Assembly (NCBI GenBank): GCA_964035575.1
Contig: OZ037863.1
Coordinates: 1,404,001 to 1,468,000 of the forward strand
DNA from: Rhynchopus sp. YZ270_cl-10
Lineage: Eukaryota > Euglenozoa > Diplonemea > Diplonemida > Diplonemidae
DNA: 64,000 nucleotides
Direction: 5' to 3'
Shown here in pieces: positions 44,883-56,200 of this stretch. Under the pieces are notes generated by a model, which was given only the letters and a program-made list of their open reading frames with translations, did not search any database and was not told the DNA's origin. How positions within the stretch are numbered: position 1 is the first letter of the stretch; every line of letters starts with the position of its first letter. A program made the translations under genes and the position numbers.

Positions 44883-45621
44883 CAGTGATTAAAAATACGT
44901 TCGATTCGTTCAACGAATTCGAACGTTCAACGAATTCTATAAATCGTATTCTATAGAATTCGTTCAGAATTCGCTCAGAATTCGTTTTCAAACCGTTTTT
45001 GTGTTAGTACTGTAGGGCCGATGTTTGGACCAGTGGTGGAGATGGGGAGTTTTTTTTTGACAAAGAGGCTGATGCGCTGCTACAAAACAAACAAACAAAC
45101 AAGGAAAGGCTCGGGGGGTGGGTCACAGGAGGGACATTCACTCGCCGTCTCTCGGATCCAAGTTGGTCCCAAAGCTGGGGGAAAACGTTTGAGTCAAGTT
45201 GGCCTAAGGTCCGCTATGTTGCAGTCAAGGTACTCGGATGGGAGGTCTCATCGAGTTGTGCTGAACGAGGATTGGTTTCATATTCACACATCCAACCCCT
45301 CAAACCCCTCATGCCACGAGTCATTACTGGATGGACGAAGAAGTGAAGTTCGGTGACGACTGCGTAAAATCCGAAAACCCGCAAACCCGTAACTGCACAG
45401 CGAATCATAAAAGTGACCCTCCCTTTTTTCACCACCCCCCGAGCCTTCCCTTGTTTGCTTGTATATTTTGTTGTGTGTGTCATCCTCATTGTGAAAAAAA
45501 CCCCCTATCCCCCTGTACTACCCTCAGTTTCCCAAAATTCGCTGATCGTTCAGCGAATTCGAACGATCAACGAATTCTATAAATCGAAATCTATAGAATT
45601 CGTCGAATTCTATAATCACTG
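44883..45621. mobile_element. hAT-type non-autonomous element, TSD CCCTAGGG
   Basis: CAGTGATTA at the left and TAATCACTG-like at the right, flanked by CCCTAGGG on both sides (44875-44882, 45622-45629). The duplicated octamer is the very junction sequence of the element chain. Arms contain CGAATTCGTTC/GAACGAATTC repeats; the core (45010-45560) is single-copy and has short protein-like frames of unknown origin. Confidence 0.88.
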
Positions 45622-45626
45622 CCCTA

Positions 45627-46815
45627 GGGGGTACGACTCCAGCCATTTTTTGCGCACGGAAAATTCATTTGGCATTATCTGGTCATCTCCAAGGCAACTG
45701 CGGGTGAAAAACACCCTCAGAGTGGGTCACAGGGGGCCTGTGGGTCGAAAAACGACCCAGAAGCCACCCCAGAATACAAAAAAATGGAAAAAAATAGTGA
45801 AAAAACGGCTTTTTTCACGTTTTGGCCACTTTGGGCAAAATAGCGATTTTTCGAGAAAAAAATCAAAAACCGGGATATTTTTTGACATCACAAAGCCTCC
45901 TTTGGCACAAATATACCCCAAAAGTGGCCTGTGAGTCCATTCCAACCTGTTTTGGACATATTTGACACTTTTGGAAGTGTTTTTTTTGGTGTTTTTAGGT
46001 CAAAAAAATGCCCAAGACGTCCCCAAGACATCCCCAAGACACTTTGCACACCCCCTGTTACGGTCATATTTTTTTCGTTTTTTTGCCTGAAACCCCCAAA
46101 ATACCCCTCCCGGACCCCACATAGTCCCGAATATCCATCACACACCCACTCAGAGTGAGTAGAAGCACCCCAAAAAAAATATTTTTTAAAGCCCTTCAAC
46201 TTCAACATGGATGCTGCCGAAACTGAAGCACAATTTTAGGGCTTTAAAAAATATTTTTTTTGGGGTGCTTCTACTCACTCTGAGTGGGTGTGTGATGGAT
46301 ATTCGGGACTATGTGGGGTCCGGGAGGGGTATTTTGGGGGTTTCAGGCAAAAAAACGAAAAAAATATGACCGTAACAGGGGGTGTGCAAAGTGTCTTGGG
46401 GATGTCTTGGGGACGTCTTGGGCATTTTTTTGACCTAAAAACACCAAAAAAACACTTCCAAAAGTGTCAAATATGTCCAAAACAGGTTGGAATGGACTCA
46501 CAGGCCACTTTTGGGGTATATTTGTGCCAAAGGAGGCTTTGTGATGTCAAAAAATATCCCGGTTTTTGATTTTTTTCTCGAAAAATCGCTATTTTGCCCA
46601 AAGTGGCCAAAACGTGAAAAAAGCCGTTTTTTCACTATTTTTTTCCATTTTTTTGTATTCTGGGGTGGCTTCTGGGTCGTTTTTCGACCCACAGGCCCCC
46701 TGTGACCCACTCTGAGGGTGTTTTTCACCCGCAGTTGCCTTGGAGATGGCCAGATAATGCCAAATGAATTTTCCGTGCGTTTGGTCCCAGCCAAAATGGC
46801 TGGAGTCGTATCCCC
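45627..46815. mobile_element. Foldback element 7 of the TAGG chain
   Basis: GGGGGTACGACTCCAGCCAT at the left and ATGGCTGGAGTCGTATCCCC at the right, next to TA; then a 15-base poly(C) and TAGG. Arms of about 580 bp are inverted around 46210 and share the outer 350 bp with element 1, while the inner part (GACGTCTTGGGGATGTCTTGG) is its own. Mirrored small frames in the arms are not taken as genes. Confidence 0.88.
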
Positions 46816-47059
46816 TACCCCCCCCCCCCCCTAGGCATGTATACCTATAGAAAGCGAATATGATATTCGCCCTGGAGTCCCCCCCCTCCCCTACACGGTC
46901 GTCTTACGATAGTTCTTACGACACGGCTATCGCTGATATGTTAGTAGAAAACTAGCATGTCGTTCTGCTCTTTTAGTTTTATTTGATTTTTTTTGGTCCT
47001 GCAGCACCATGGGCTGGACCTTAAATTGCCTCCGTTCCTCCTGAAACTCTGTGAAGGTG

Positions 47060-47706
47060 TTGACCGCTCGAATCGATGTCTTTACCTGAGAGACAAAACA
47101 GGAGGCGAGGAGGGGTATGCGGGGCTTTTTTTGTGCCTTCAGGGTCTTTTTTGTTTTTCAGCAACCCTGCCTCTCCTTTATCATCAGTGCATAGCCTTTG
47201 TCTTTCTTTTTGGGTGTGCGGGACTCTCCCCTTGTCCTCAGGGTGCTAAACGTCCCTGCCCCTACTAAATGCAAGTTAAACCCTGGCAGGGTATAAAAAT
47301 GCTCGGCCGTGGCTTCCCCATGCTATGACGGACTTCTCTGCTACACCTTTGGCTTGGCATCGTACGTGGGTCAGTCTGCCTGCATCAATAACTTCAATTT
47401 TATTTCAATACCTGGGATGGCAACGTCAAGAACCAAGTCAACCCTTTTTCTCACGTTTCCCCCACGTCAAGCCCTTTTGGCGCAAGGCTCTCCAGTAAAC
47501 GGCATGGTTCCCCTCCCTTTGTGTTCCACATTTTTGTCGGTTACTCAAATAATCTCGCTTTTGTCCACGTAGGTTTCGGGTCGCTGGATTCGGACGCACT
47601 CAGTTGCTCTTGTGTGTCCTGTGGCGCCTCTGTGACGAGCCTTCCCATCCCCAACACTCCACACACAGTTTTGAACACCCTCCCCCCTCCACCTGATTTG
47701 GGCAAG
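47060..47706 (+). promoter_or_regulatory. Promoter region of gene D, TATA box at 47292-47298
   Basis: Same block as upstream of gene C, with CAGGGTATAAAAATGC, followed by GGCATCGTACGTGGGTCAGT and AAGTCAACCCTTTTTCTCAC in both. A small deletion after the TATA box removes about 40 bases relative to C. Acceptor-like sites CCACGTAG (ending 47572) and CACACAG (ending 47669) are conserved, so the leader may be spliced. Confidence 0.65.
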
Positions 47707-50700
47707 ATGAAAGTGTCGTTGCGGAACCTGAACATCCTGCTTGCGCTGGTCTGCATTCTGATCACATCCGTGGTGTGCATGGTGATGAGCATCACGAGTG
47801 CCGACGCTGCACTGTCCGACACAAACACGCTTGTTGAGAACACTGCTGACGAATGCTTTGGCACCGGGGACGCGTCCTTGCGGCGGGCACTGGAGGACTA
47901 CCTGACGTCTGTGCAGGAGGGAGCGTCGCAGATCATTGTCAACTTTCTTGACACACATCGTCTGCTGACAGAGAAGATTGTTGCTGAGATGGGTGCATAC
48001 CCACCAGACGTGTCTGAGTCGTGGGATTTCTTACGTGACAAGCGTTCCGCACTGGTGAATGAGTTCCGTATTTTCAACAAGATTGGGATGACTGGTGTCG
48101 GTGTCATTGGGCGCAAGGGTCAGGCTTGTCTCATTTACGAAGATTCGCGCACGATCTCGAACCCTGTAGAGGGCTACCACCACTACTTCATGGGTAACAA
48201 CAACGGCAGCGACCACGATGCTGAGGCAGGTGCACCAACAGAGGAGCGCACTATCATCGGCACTGTTGACCCGTTCACAGGTGAGTTTGTTGCACCAGAG
48301 AACTCGACCCGCAGATCTATGACCGGCGAGCAACCTGGCTGCGAACACGACTCCATCGCTTTCGACACGAACGGTGCACAGCCTGTGCCTCGCTGCAACA
48401 TTTGGGGCTACGACCAACGCCAAGGTATCTACGGGCTCTCTGCATTCTCAGGTGTGCGTGGTGAGGCTGGCGTGCGGTGGTCTCACCTCTTCCAAGTGCC
48501 ACCCTATGTCGTTCTGTTCATGTTCGGCACGTGGTCACACGAGACAGCAAACGGTGTGCAACTCGGGTTTGTCTTCAACGGTCTTGACGTGCGTGCCATC
48601 ACCCGTCAGTTGGGACAAATCAAACTTGGAAATGGAGGGCCCACGTCAAAGGGAAGGCTGTACACGTGTGCGAATAAGAACTGGATGTACGATGCGACGG
48701 GTATCCCGTCCTTCGACCAGGAGCACTTTGTGACAGGAGTTTCGCACGGAGAGTATGTGTTTTTGGTTCATGAGTGCACGAGAGGCATATTTATCTTTCA
48801 TGTTTTCTTTATTTGGTTTGCTTTGCAGGGAGAGGTGTTTGGTGCGGGGCAGCATTTCATTGCACTTTCAACTTTTCTTTTATTTACTTTGAACTTGATT
48901 ACCTATCTTGATACTGATGTGTCACTGCCTCACACACTCACTGCTTCACACCACTCAACAGAGCTACCATGTACTCACCGGTGACTATGATTGCTGAGCC
49001 CCTGCACGCTGTGAACGCAACAGACGAGATCATCCGGTCCACCGCCCGACACATTAACGCCACCAACGGGCGCTACGAGGCCATGGCGAACAAGACCATT
49101 CACGAATACATGATCTCCGTGAACGGGACTGAGGAGCAGTTCTTCCTGCGGTGTGTGCCCCACCCACCCAAACACATGGTTTTCTGAACAAATGTTCGAA
49201 CATCGAACATACCGTATTCGTAAATATGTTCGACCGTACTAATGTTCGACCGTAAATATGTTCGACCGTAATAAAGTTCGTCATTTTCCGGATTTTTCGG
49301 GAAGTTCGACACTTTTTACGGTCGAACATTAGTACAGTTGGTGGTAGAAAATTTTTTGTGATAGGGGGGTTTTTTTTTTATTTACTGGTTGGTTGGTCGG
49401 TTACAGTGAGAAAAAAGAAAAGAAAAGAACCCCCCAGAAAGTAGCGAGGTGCCTGGCTCCCCCCCCCAAATAAATTTGGGGTTTTTTTTACCATGGACTC
49501 CCCCCCCCAAAAAAAAAATTTTTCCTGGTTTCCCCCCTGTTTTCACAATTTTCCACGCTTTTTTGCCCTGTTTCAGAACCCCATCAAAGAAAATTCAGAC
49601 CATTGCCCATTTATAAGGGGGATTTATACACCGTACCCAAAATTTTTTTCGCCTGCGGCGCCAGTTTACCTTATTTTTTCACCCGCGGAAAAAAAATGTT
49701 TTTTCCCAAAAAACAGTGCTCCCCCCCCCAAATTTGAAAACCCCGAATCCTAGAATAAGCCCTGAACCTATCACAAAAAAAAAACCCGCAAACATGTTCG
49801 ACCGTACTAATGTTCGACCGTAAATATGTTCGACCGTAATAAAGTTCGTCATTTTCCGGATTTTTCTGGAAGTTCGACACTTTTTACGGTCGAACATATT
49901 TACGAATACGGTACATCTTTCGGGCGACTTTGGCTCATTTCCACTTAAACACTCATCACAACACAACACAACACAGATGCCAAAGAATCAACGACGGCTA
50001 CGGTGTGGACTGGTGGCTGGTGATCACCCTTGACCGAGAGTACATGCTTGGCGACATTGACCGGAGCACACTTGCTGCACAGGAGCGCATCCGTGACGAG
50101 GTTGACAGTGTGGACGAGGACCTTGTGCGTTCTCGCATCATCCTTGTTGTGACTGTTGTGGTGGCAAGTGTGCTGCTGATGCTGCTGGCACTGATGCTGG
50201 TCCTCCGCATTGTCGCACCTTTGGTACAGCTGCAGGAGGAGATGGCACGTGTGGCTGTGATGAACCTGTCGCAGGTGGACGAGACACGTGCCATCAGCAA
50301 CATCGAGGAGGTGGGACACATGCAGACGTCGTTCCTGCAGATGCTTCGCAACCTGAAGGAGTACCGCAACTACATGCCTGCCTCTGTGCTTGTTGATGAT
50401 GCGGAGGAAAGCTGTACAAACGACGATGACTCGTCCTTGAATCGCCACACACGCACAGCAACGTTCAGTCGCGTCAGCGAGTCTTCGTCGCTCAAGTCCT
50501 CTATGGTTGGGGGGAAGCACGCGTTACTGATGACACAGAAGCTGGATCAGAAGAAAGTGGCCTTTTCAGTGGTCAATGTGCGTAACTTCTTTCAAAACTG
50601 GCGTGAGATGTCGAGTCGTGAGATGCAGTCATACCACACAGAATACCTGAGCACGGTGTTGCGCATCACACACGAATTCAACGGTGTGAACGACGGCTTC

Positions 50701-51324
50701 TCAGGCGACCGTGTCATGACGCACTGGAACGGTGCACGCCACTGCAGCTCACCGAAGCTGCAGGCAGCAAAGTTCTCGCGTCGTGTGCACTCTGACGAGT
50801 CGTTGCAGGAACGGAAGTGGACACTCTCGATGGCCTTTGTGTTTGGAGAGGTGCGTTGCGGGAACATGGGCTGCCAGGGCATGAAGAAGTTCACCTTCCT
50901 TGGTGGGTGTGTGCCGTGGCTGCATGTTCTCGAGAGATTAAACAAAGAGCACGGCACGACCATCCTGCACGATGACGCTGGACATGCTTCTGTTGCCACT
51001 TCCTTCTACTCGAAGACTGTTGCCACTGTGTCGTACCCAAAGTTCCGTGAAACCTTGATCATCAGTGAGCTGCACGAGGAGACGGCGCCCGATGCTGAGG
51101 AGTGGATGTACCAGCTGGAGAAGTGCGTGTCGTCTAACCCACATAAGTACTACAACACTGCCATGGCGCACCTCTTCGCAGCACAGTGGGACGAATGTGA
51201 AGCTGCGGCAAGAAAGTTGTGTGACGCTGACAGAGAAGACATGGAGAAGCGCTGCCACAGGGCACAGGCGGCGTGCATGACTGAGTACCGCCCTGAGAGA
51301 AGGATTGATATTGCAAGCCTTTGA
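47707..51324 (+). CDS. Gene D: Cache-HAMP receptor with degenerate class III cyclase domain
   Basis: Exons 47707-48752, 48962-49150 and 49977-51324 give 2583 bases and 860 residues. The frame is maintained despite an 826-bp intron 2 that contains a transposon (49212-49911). Exon 2 starts differently from the others (ATMYSPVTMIAEPLHAVNAT). The linker after HAMP is DDAEESCTNDDDSSLNRHTR, and the catalytic-homology part has VNVRNFFQNWREMSSREMQ. The tail ends EYRPERRIDIASL. The metal and base-binding positions are lost just as in A-C, including GGCVPWLHVLERLN. D is the most diverged copy yet has no stop or frameshift, which suggests that selection keeps this family. Confidence 0.87.
49212..49911. 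mobile_element. TA-flanked element in intron 2 of gene D
   Basis: CCGTATTCGTAAATATGTTC at the left, inverted as GAACATATTTACGAATACGG at the right, TA on both sides. Genes A-C keep the empty site (ACATACATCTTTCGGG). Both arms have GTTCGACCGTAAATAT units, and a block of about 105 bp (from TTCGACCGTACTAATG to TTTTTACGGTCGAACAT) is present at both ends in the same orientation. TA duplication and the CCGT start recall the pogo-like element. Splice sites lie outside it. Confidence 0.85.
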
Positions 51325-52281
51325 TCGGATGGCAAACGTTCTCTTCTTTCATACACAGCACACCGCGGGCATGTGTACCTTCTGCTCTGACATTGTTTGT
51401 ATACAGCACCCCTGCAGTTTTTTTGCGGCAAGTAAATGCCTTAGTTTCATCCATGGTGGAGGCACCGCAACAGCTCACCTTCCCCCCTGGTGTCGTTTTC
51501 TGCCTATAGCCAGTTAGCACACCGACACGTTTTGCGTGATTTTCCTTTGTTAACCTTTTCTCAACATACCATGTTTCAAACAACAACAAGAACAAAAAAA
51601 AATTACACACAAATTTGATCCACCGTCATGCCAAAAGGCCAGGGTAACCAACCCTCCTTGCCTCTATCATCCCAATATCCACTTAGTTTATAATCCCACC
51701 CTGCCCTGTGTTTGTTGGACTGATGTTTATGACACTTCTCTGTTCTGTACACTCTGTTCTGATTGTTGTTTTTTTTTTTTTTTGAAACCATTTTGACTTT
51801 TAACTAAACTGTGTTAGGCCCTAACCCCCTGCATTGTAGGGTATTTTGTCGAAGGTTTTCCAGTTGTAGAGGAGACAAAATGGACAAAAAAATGGACAAC
51901 ATCCCAGGGCAGTGACATTTCGTCAGATATTTATCTCGAAACGTAGAGAGAGAATGATTCGGGTCTACCCGGTGTTCTTGGCCGCAGAACAAATGTACAT
52001 CTGTTAACGAGAGGGCTTTGTGTTTCTCAAGAACGAATATCAGAACATTACTGTCAAATGGCGTAAATGGACATTTCGGCAGTATTGAGGTGTCACCCAT
52101 AACCCCCCCTCCCCTGCCCATGTGTCCACTATACACGGTTACTTCATGTTATTTCATCCTGGTGCTGCACAACCTTTGCTTTTAAGGTCCCATTGGTGCA
52201 TTGCTGCTAACGAGGCGTGCTACTACAGACAATTTGGTGTAAAAGAGTGTGCATTTGTTCACATTTTGCAACCACGAAAAT
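51325..52281. other. Gap downstream of gene D, no gene
   Basis: Mixed AT-rich sequence with short frames only (110 codons at most on the minus strand at 51804-52136, without recognisable domain). I see no repeat or element ends here. Confidence 0.5.
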
Positions 52282-52400
52282 TGGATGTAGGCACTGCATG
52301 GTTGGGGTGTCCACCCCCCCGGTACAGCAGGTCATTGTACCAAAGGTACACTGTTCACGAGAGGGCTTTGTATTTCAACTCTGCTTTGCATTTGACATCG
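52282..52400 (+). repeat. Dispersed motif block ending GGTACACTGTTCACGAGAGG
   Basis: One of three copies of a block running GGATGTAGGCACTGCATGGT, a C-rich spacer, GTACCAAAGGTACACTGT and GAGGGCTTTGTATTTCAA. The others are 53183-53257 joined to 57031-57066 (split by the hAT element) and 57633-57720. The last 35 bases also occur near 26279 and 36630. Confidence 0.7.
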
Positions 52401-52732
52401 TCGTCACTCCTACGGGGAGGCTACTGCAAAGGAACGAGGCAAATCAGGGCAGAAAAAAGGTTGTCAAAAAAGGTTCAAGATTTTTTCTTCTTCTTATTGG
52501 CTTGGGTTCATCTGTGCTACACAGTTAGGGAAAGGTGTACTGTGGCCGTACCCTGTTTTTTCAGTTGCAAAGAAACAAAAAAAATAAAGACAAAAAAAGA
52601 GGAGACGACGCTGGTGGACAAAACTCCATCTTTCGATTGAAAGAATATATTAAACATTTCTTCTTATTGGCTTGGGTTGATCCTTGCTAATCGCTGCTCT
52701 ATATTATGTTACGATGATGTCTGTGGAGCATA

Positions 52733-52960
52733 TGGGTCAGTCCATAAACCCACCCCCCTAAAAGGTAACCTTTTGAATTTTTTTCACATTAGATAACTTC
52801 CACTCGGACTTTTTGCTCGATTTTTGATTCTTTGAACTCAGAATAACGTTTCTGAGGTCACAGGAGCAAAAATCGAGCAAAAAGTCCGAGTGGAAGTTAT
52901 CTAATGTGAAAAAAATTCAAAAGGTTACCTTTTAGGGGGGGAGGTTTGTGGACTGACCCA
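52733..52960. mobile_element. Foldback MITE, TSD TA
   Basis: A 228-bp near-perfect palindrome. It starts TGGGTCAGTCCATAAACC and ends GGTTTGTGGACTGACCCA, with TA on both sides; the arms are about 95 bp and the loop (GATTCTTTGAACTCAG...) is short. Ends and TA target fit Tc1/mariner-type MITEs. The arms differ at very few positions, so it is young. Confidence 0.9.
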
Positions 52961-53257
52961 TATCCATCTTTTACCATTTTCTTTATTTTCTCCCGTTGTG
53001 CAGTATGGCAGGGAACACAAAAAAGATGTGGGAGAGAAAACTCCCCCGTCCCCTCCCCCGTTTTCTTTTAAATAGGTGTACGTGATGCGCACTCATCTGG
53101 CAGGATTTTTTTTTCTTGCTGTACGATAACGGATGTGTCAAACAGGCACCAATTTATTTTTTAAGGTACTTTTTATAACGAAATGGAATGTATGACTTGG
53201 CATGGTTGGAGTCCACCCCCACGGTGTACCGGGGGGGGGGTTTTTTTTTGTACCAAA

Positions 53258-56200
53258 CAGGGCTTCCCGCAGGATCTGGGGTTTTGGCCTCCCAGGGGGA
53301 CCAGCCAAAAAAAGGTGAAATTTTTTTTTTTTCGCGCCTTGTTGTGTGTGGTATGTAGCATTAACGCTGACTCTACGTTACGTTACGCGCCTTTACGCAC
53401 TACGGACGCTCCCACTGACTACTTCTCTGAAGAACGTAGTGGGGGGTTATTTGCAAAAAATTGAAGCTGAAACTTAGTTTCTGGTCTTTTTCAGGCACTA
53501 TGTCGCCAAAAACGCTGGAAAAAAGAAAGGTAAAAAGAAAAAGCAGTTTCCTGCTCTGAAGAAAGTAGTGAACGGGGGGGGATCCTTTTCTCAATTTTGT
53601 TTACACTGATGGGGTGGGGTGGGGGAACCGCAATGCAACATAGCTCGATGACGACACACGAAAAGGGTCAAAGGCTGCACACATAAAACTGATCCATACA
53701 ATAAAATTCTCTCATGCTACAGTACCAAAATCGCGGCGTCTTCCTGTCTTTGGTGCCGCTTTGATGAATCGATCGACAACGCTGTTCAAAAACGGAAGAG
53801 AAGGCACCTGAGGTCCCTCAATTTTTATCCTCATGAGGGCATCTAACGTCGTGATCAGCATGCTGGCCCTGAGACGCGTCAGTACCAGTTTCAAAACTGA
53901 AAATGCACGCTCCACCACAGCCGTACTACCAGGCAAGCATGCGACACGAAGAAGGAAATCAACTGCTTTGGGCAACGTCAACGAATGGCACGCAACTGCA
54001 TAACGCACAGCATCTGAGAACGTGTACTTCGCAGGGTTCGCGCTTGCTTCCCGCTGTTGCCTTATTTTTGTGAGGAGCAAGGTAAGCTGGAACCGTATTG
54101 TTTGCTTGTCATGATCGTTGTAAGGGGGGTCGTAGCTCTTCGTTTCCGGATAACCATCTAGTTTCTGGGACCGCTTGGTGCAGAAGAAGTGAGTAAGGTT
54201 GTGTATTAAGGCTTCGTCTTCATCGGGCTTGTCACCGAAGTCTCGCTGCGGATCCAGTACTGCGATGTTTGTGAATATTGCGGAATCACAAAACCTTGCG
54301 GTAAGCTGTGCGATTAGATCTTTCACGTAGCTTCTAGTGGTGGTTTCGTGAAACCGAAGAAAAGCTTCCAGACAGACCTTCTTCCCCGACAAGCGAGCCA
54401 CAACAGTGTTGTAGTACGTAGTCCATTGAAGATACTTGTACTCTGCACCGTTCTCCACACCTTCCGCGAGTCGCTCGAGTGATTCCTGTGTGGACTTCAG
54501 CAGGTCAGGAATCATGACCAATCCAGCACAAGATTCTTGCAACTTCAGGTTCAGCGGCTTCATCACGATGAAGACGCTGGCGAGGAGGAAGTTTGCCGCA
54601 ACGAACCTCGGCGACTCCAGCGTTTCCAACAGTCCCCTGGTGATGGCATCGCCGTCCTGCTGGTGGATCTGGCTGAGGGCGTGGTGGATGGAGGGGAGGG
54701 TGTTCAGCAGCGTCGTGCACCCTTTCTCGTTGGTGAGCCAACGGGTGTCGGCCCCCTTCTCCAGCTGCAGGTCTGGCAGGTTCAGCCACTCCACTACCTG
54801 CTTGAGCTGGTTGCAGGCGTTGGACACGGCCAAGACTCGTTCACCGGAACTGCGAACGTACCAGTAGATGTCGCGCTGGCTGTTGATCGCACTCATCACG
54901 TCAACATGGCTCTGCCCAGCCCACTGCAGAGAGAGGTTCAGCTGGTGGTTTCTGCACCAGACGTAGATAATATAAATATTTTGAAAATACTTAAACCTCG
55001 TCTGCACACCAGAAAACCCACCCGACATCGTGTTGGTTCCATCGAACCCAACACCAACAATCTTCTTCCCGCCAATCATCTCGCGGGCGGGTGGCTGCTC
55101 GTCCGTCTCCAGCGGTACCCCTCTCGCACGGTGCACGTCCATGTAGGACACTCTCTCTGCAATGTCGGTGTACACACCTGCCGCACCCTTCCCATCTGTC
55201 AACGGTGCGATACCCCAAAAATGCTCGAAGCTCTCGCCTTTGCCATCAACGCCACGTATGTACACCGACAATTCAGAGCGACGGCAGATATCTTGCGTCT
55301 CATCAGCAAGCACAGTAATGTACTTACTTTGTCGCACGCGGGACTCGATGCGAAACTGCAGCTCGGTGTTAATCGCGTCCAGAAGCTCCTGCATTGTCCG
55401 CCTGCTAGTGTAGGAAGCGTTCTTCGTTTCAATGAAGGCCTTCAGGTCGGCGTCCCACTTTGCCGAGTGCTGTGCGAGGCTGGCGTAATTGGTGCTGTGG
55501 CTCACCCCTCGCTTCACCAACCAGTACAAATTGGCTGTGAGCTTCAGCAGCTGACGCCGGTTCATGCTCTGATGCGCTTTGGATGTCTTTACAATCATCC
55601 CGGTCCCGCTGTTCCGTGTCCTCTCTGCCTCCACAGCTGCCACGTGGCTCGCAGTTTTCGCGTGTTCAGGACACTTCTTTTTTGTGATTCGTGTCACATC
55701 ACAACATGGGACTTCGAAAAACGAGCCATCTGCATCAGGACGCTTCGCGCTGATAGCCAGCGCAAGATGCTTCTTGCACAACCTGCACCAGTACCCTCTC
55801 TTTGATGCGAAGACCCACTCGTACTTATCAGCGGCGTTCAGGAACCTTTGCTGCTCAGAGAATGCCAACTTATTGGGGGTGTTGTATTCCGTGGGTTCTT
55901 CTGAGCTCTCGCTGTCTGCCATGTCGTTCTCGTTCTCGTTGTTGTCATCCTCCTCGTCGTCGTCGTCCTCGTCCTCGTTGGTGTTGGTGTTGTTCTCGTT
56001 GTTGTCCTTTACGTTGCCATCCTCGTCGACGACCGCAACATCTTCGCACTCCAAGGGGTTCCCTGCTAGGAATGACACCACTCCGTCGCACACGTCTCTG
56101 TCATCTGCCTCGGGCTCCACACCCTTTTTTTTCTCTTCGCAGTTCTTCTGAGGCTTCTTTCTTGGAATGTGGGGGTAGGGGATTTCGAACTTCCAGTCGG

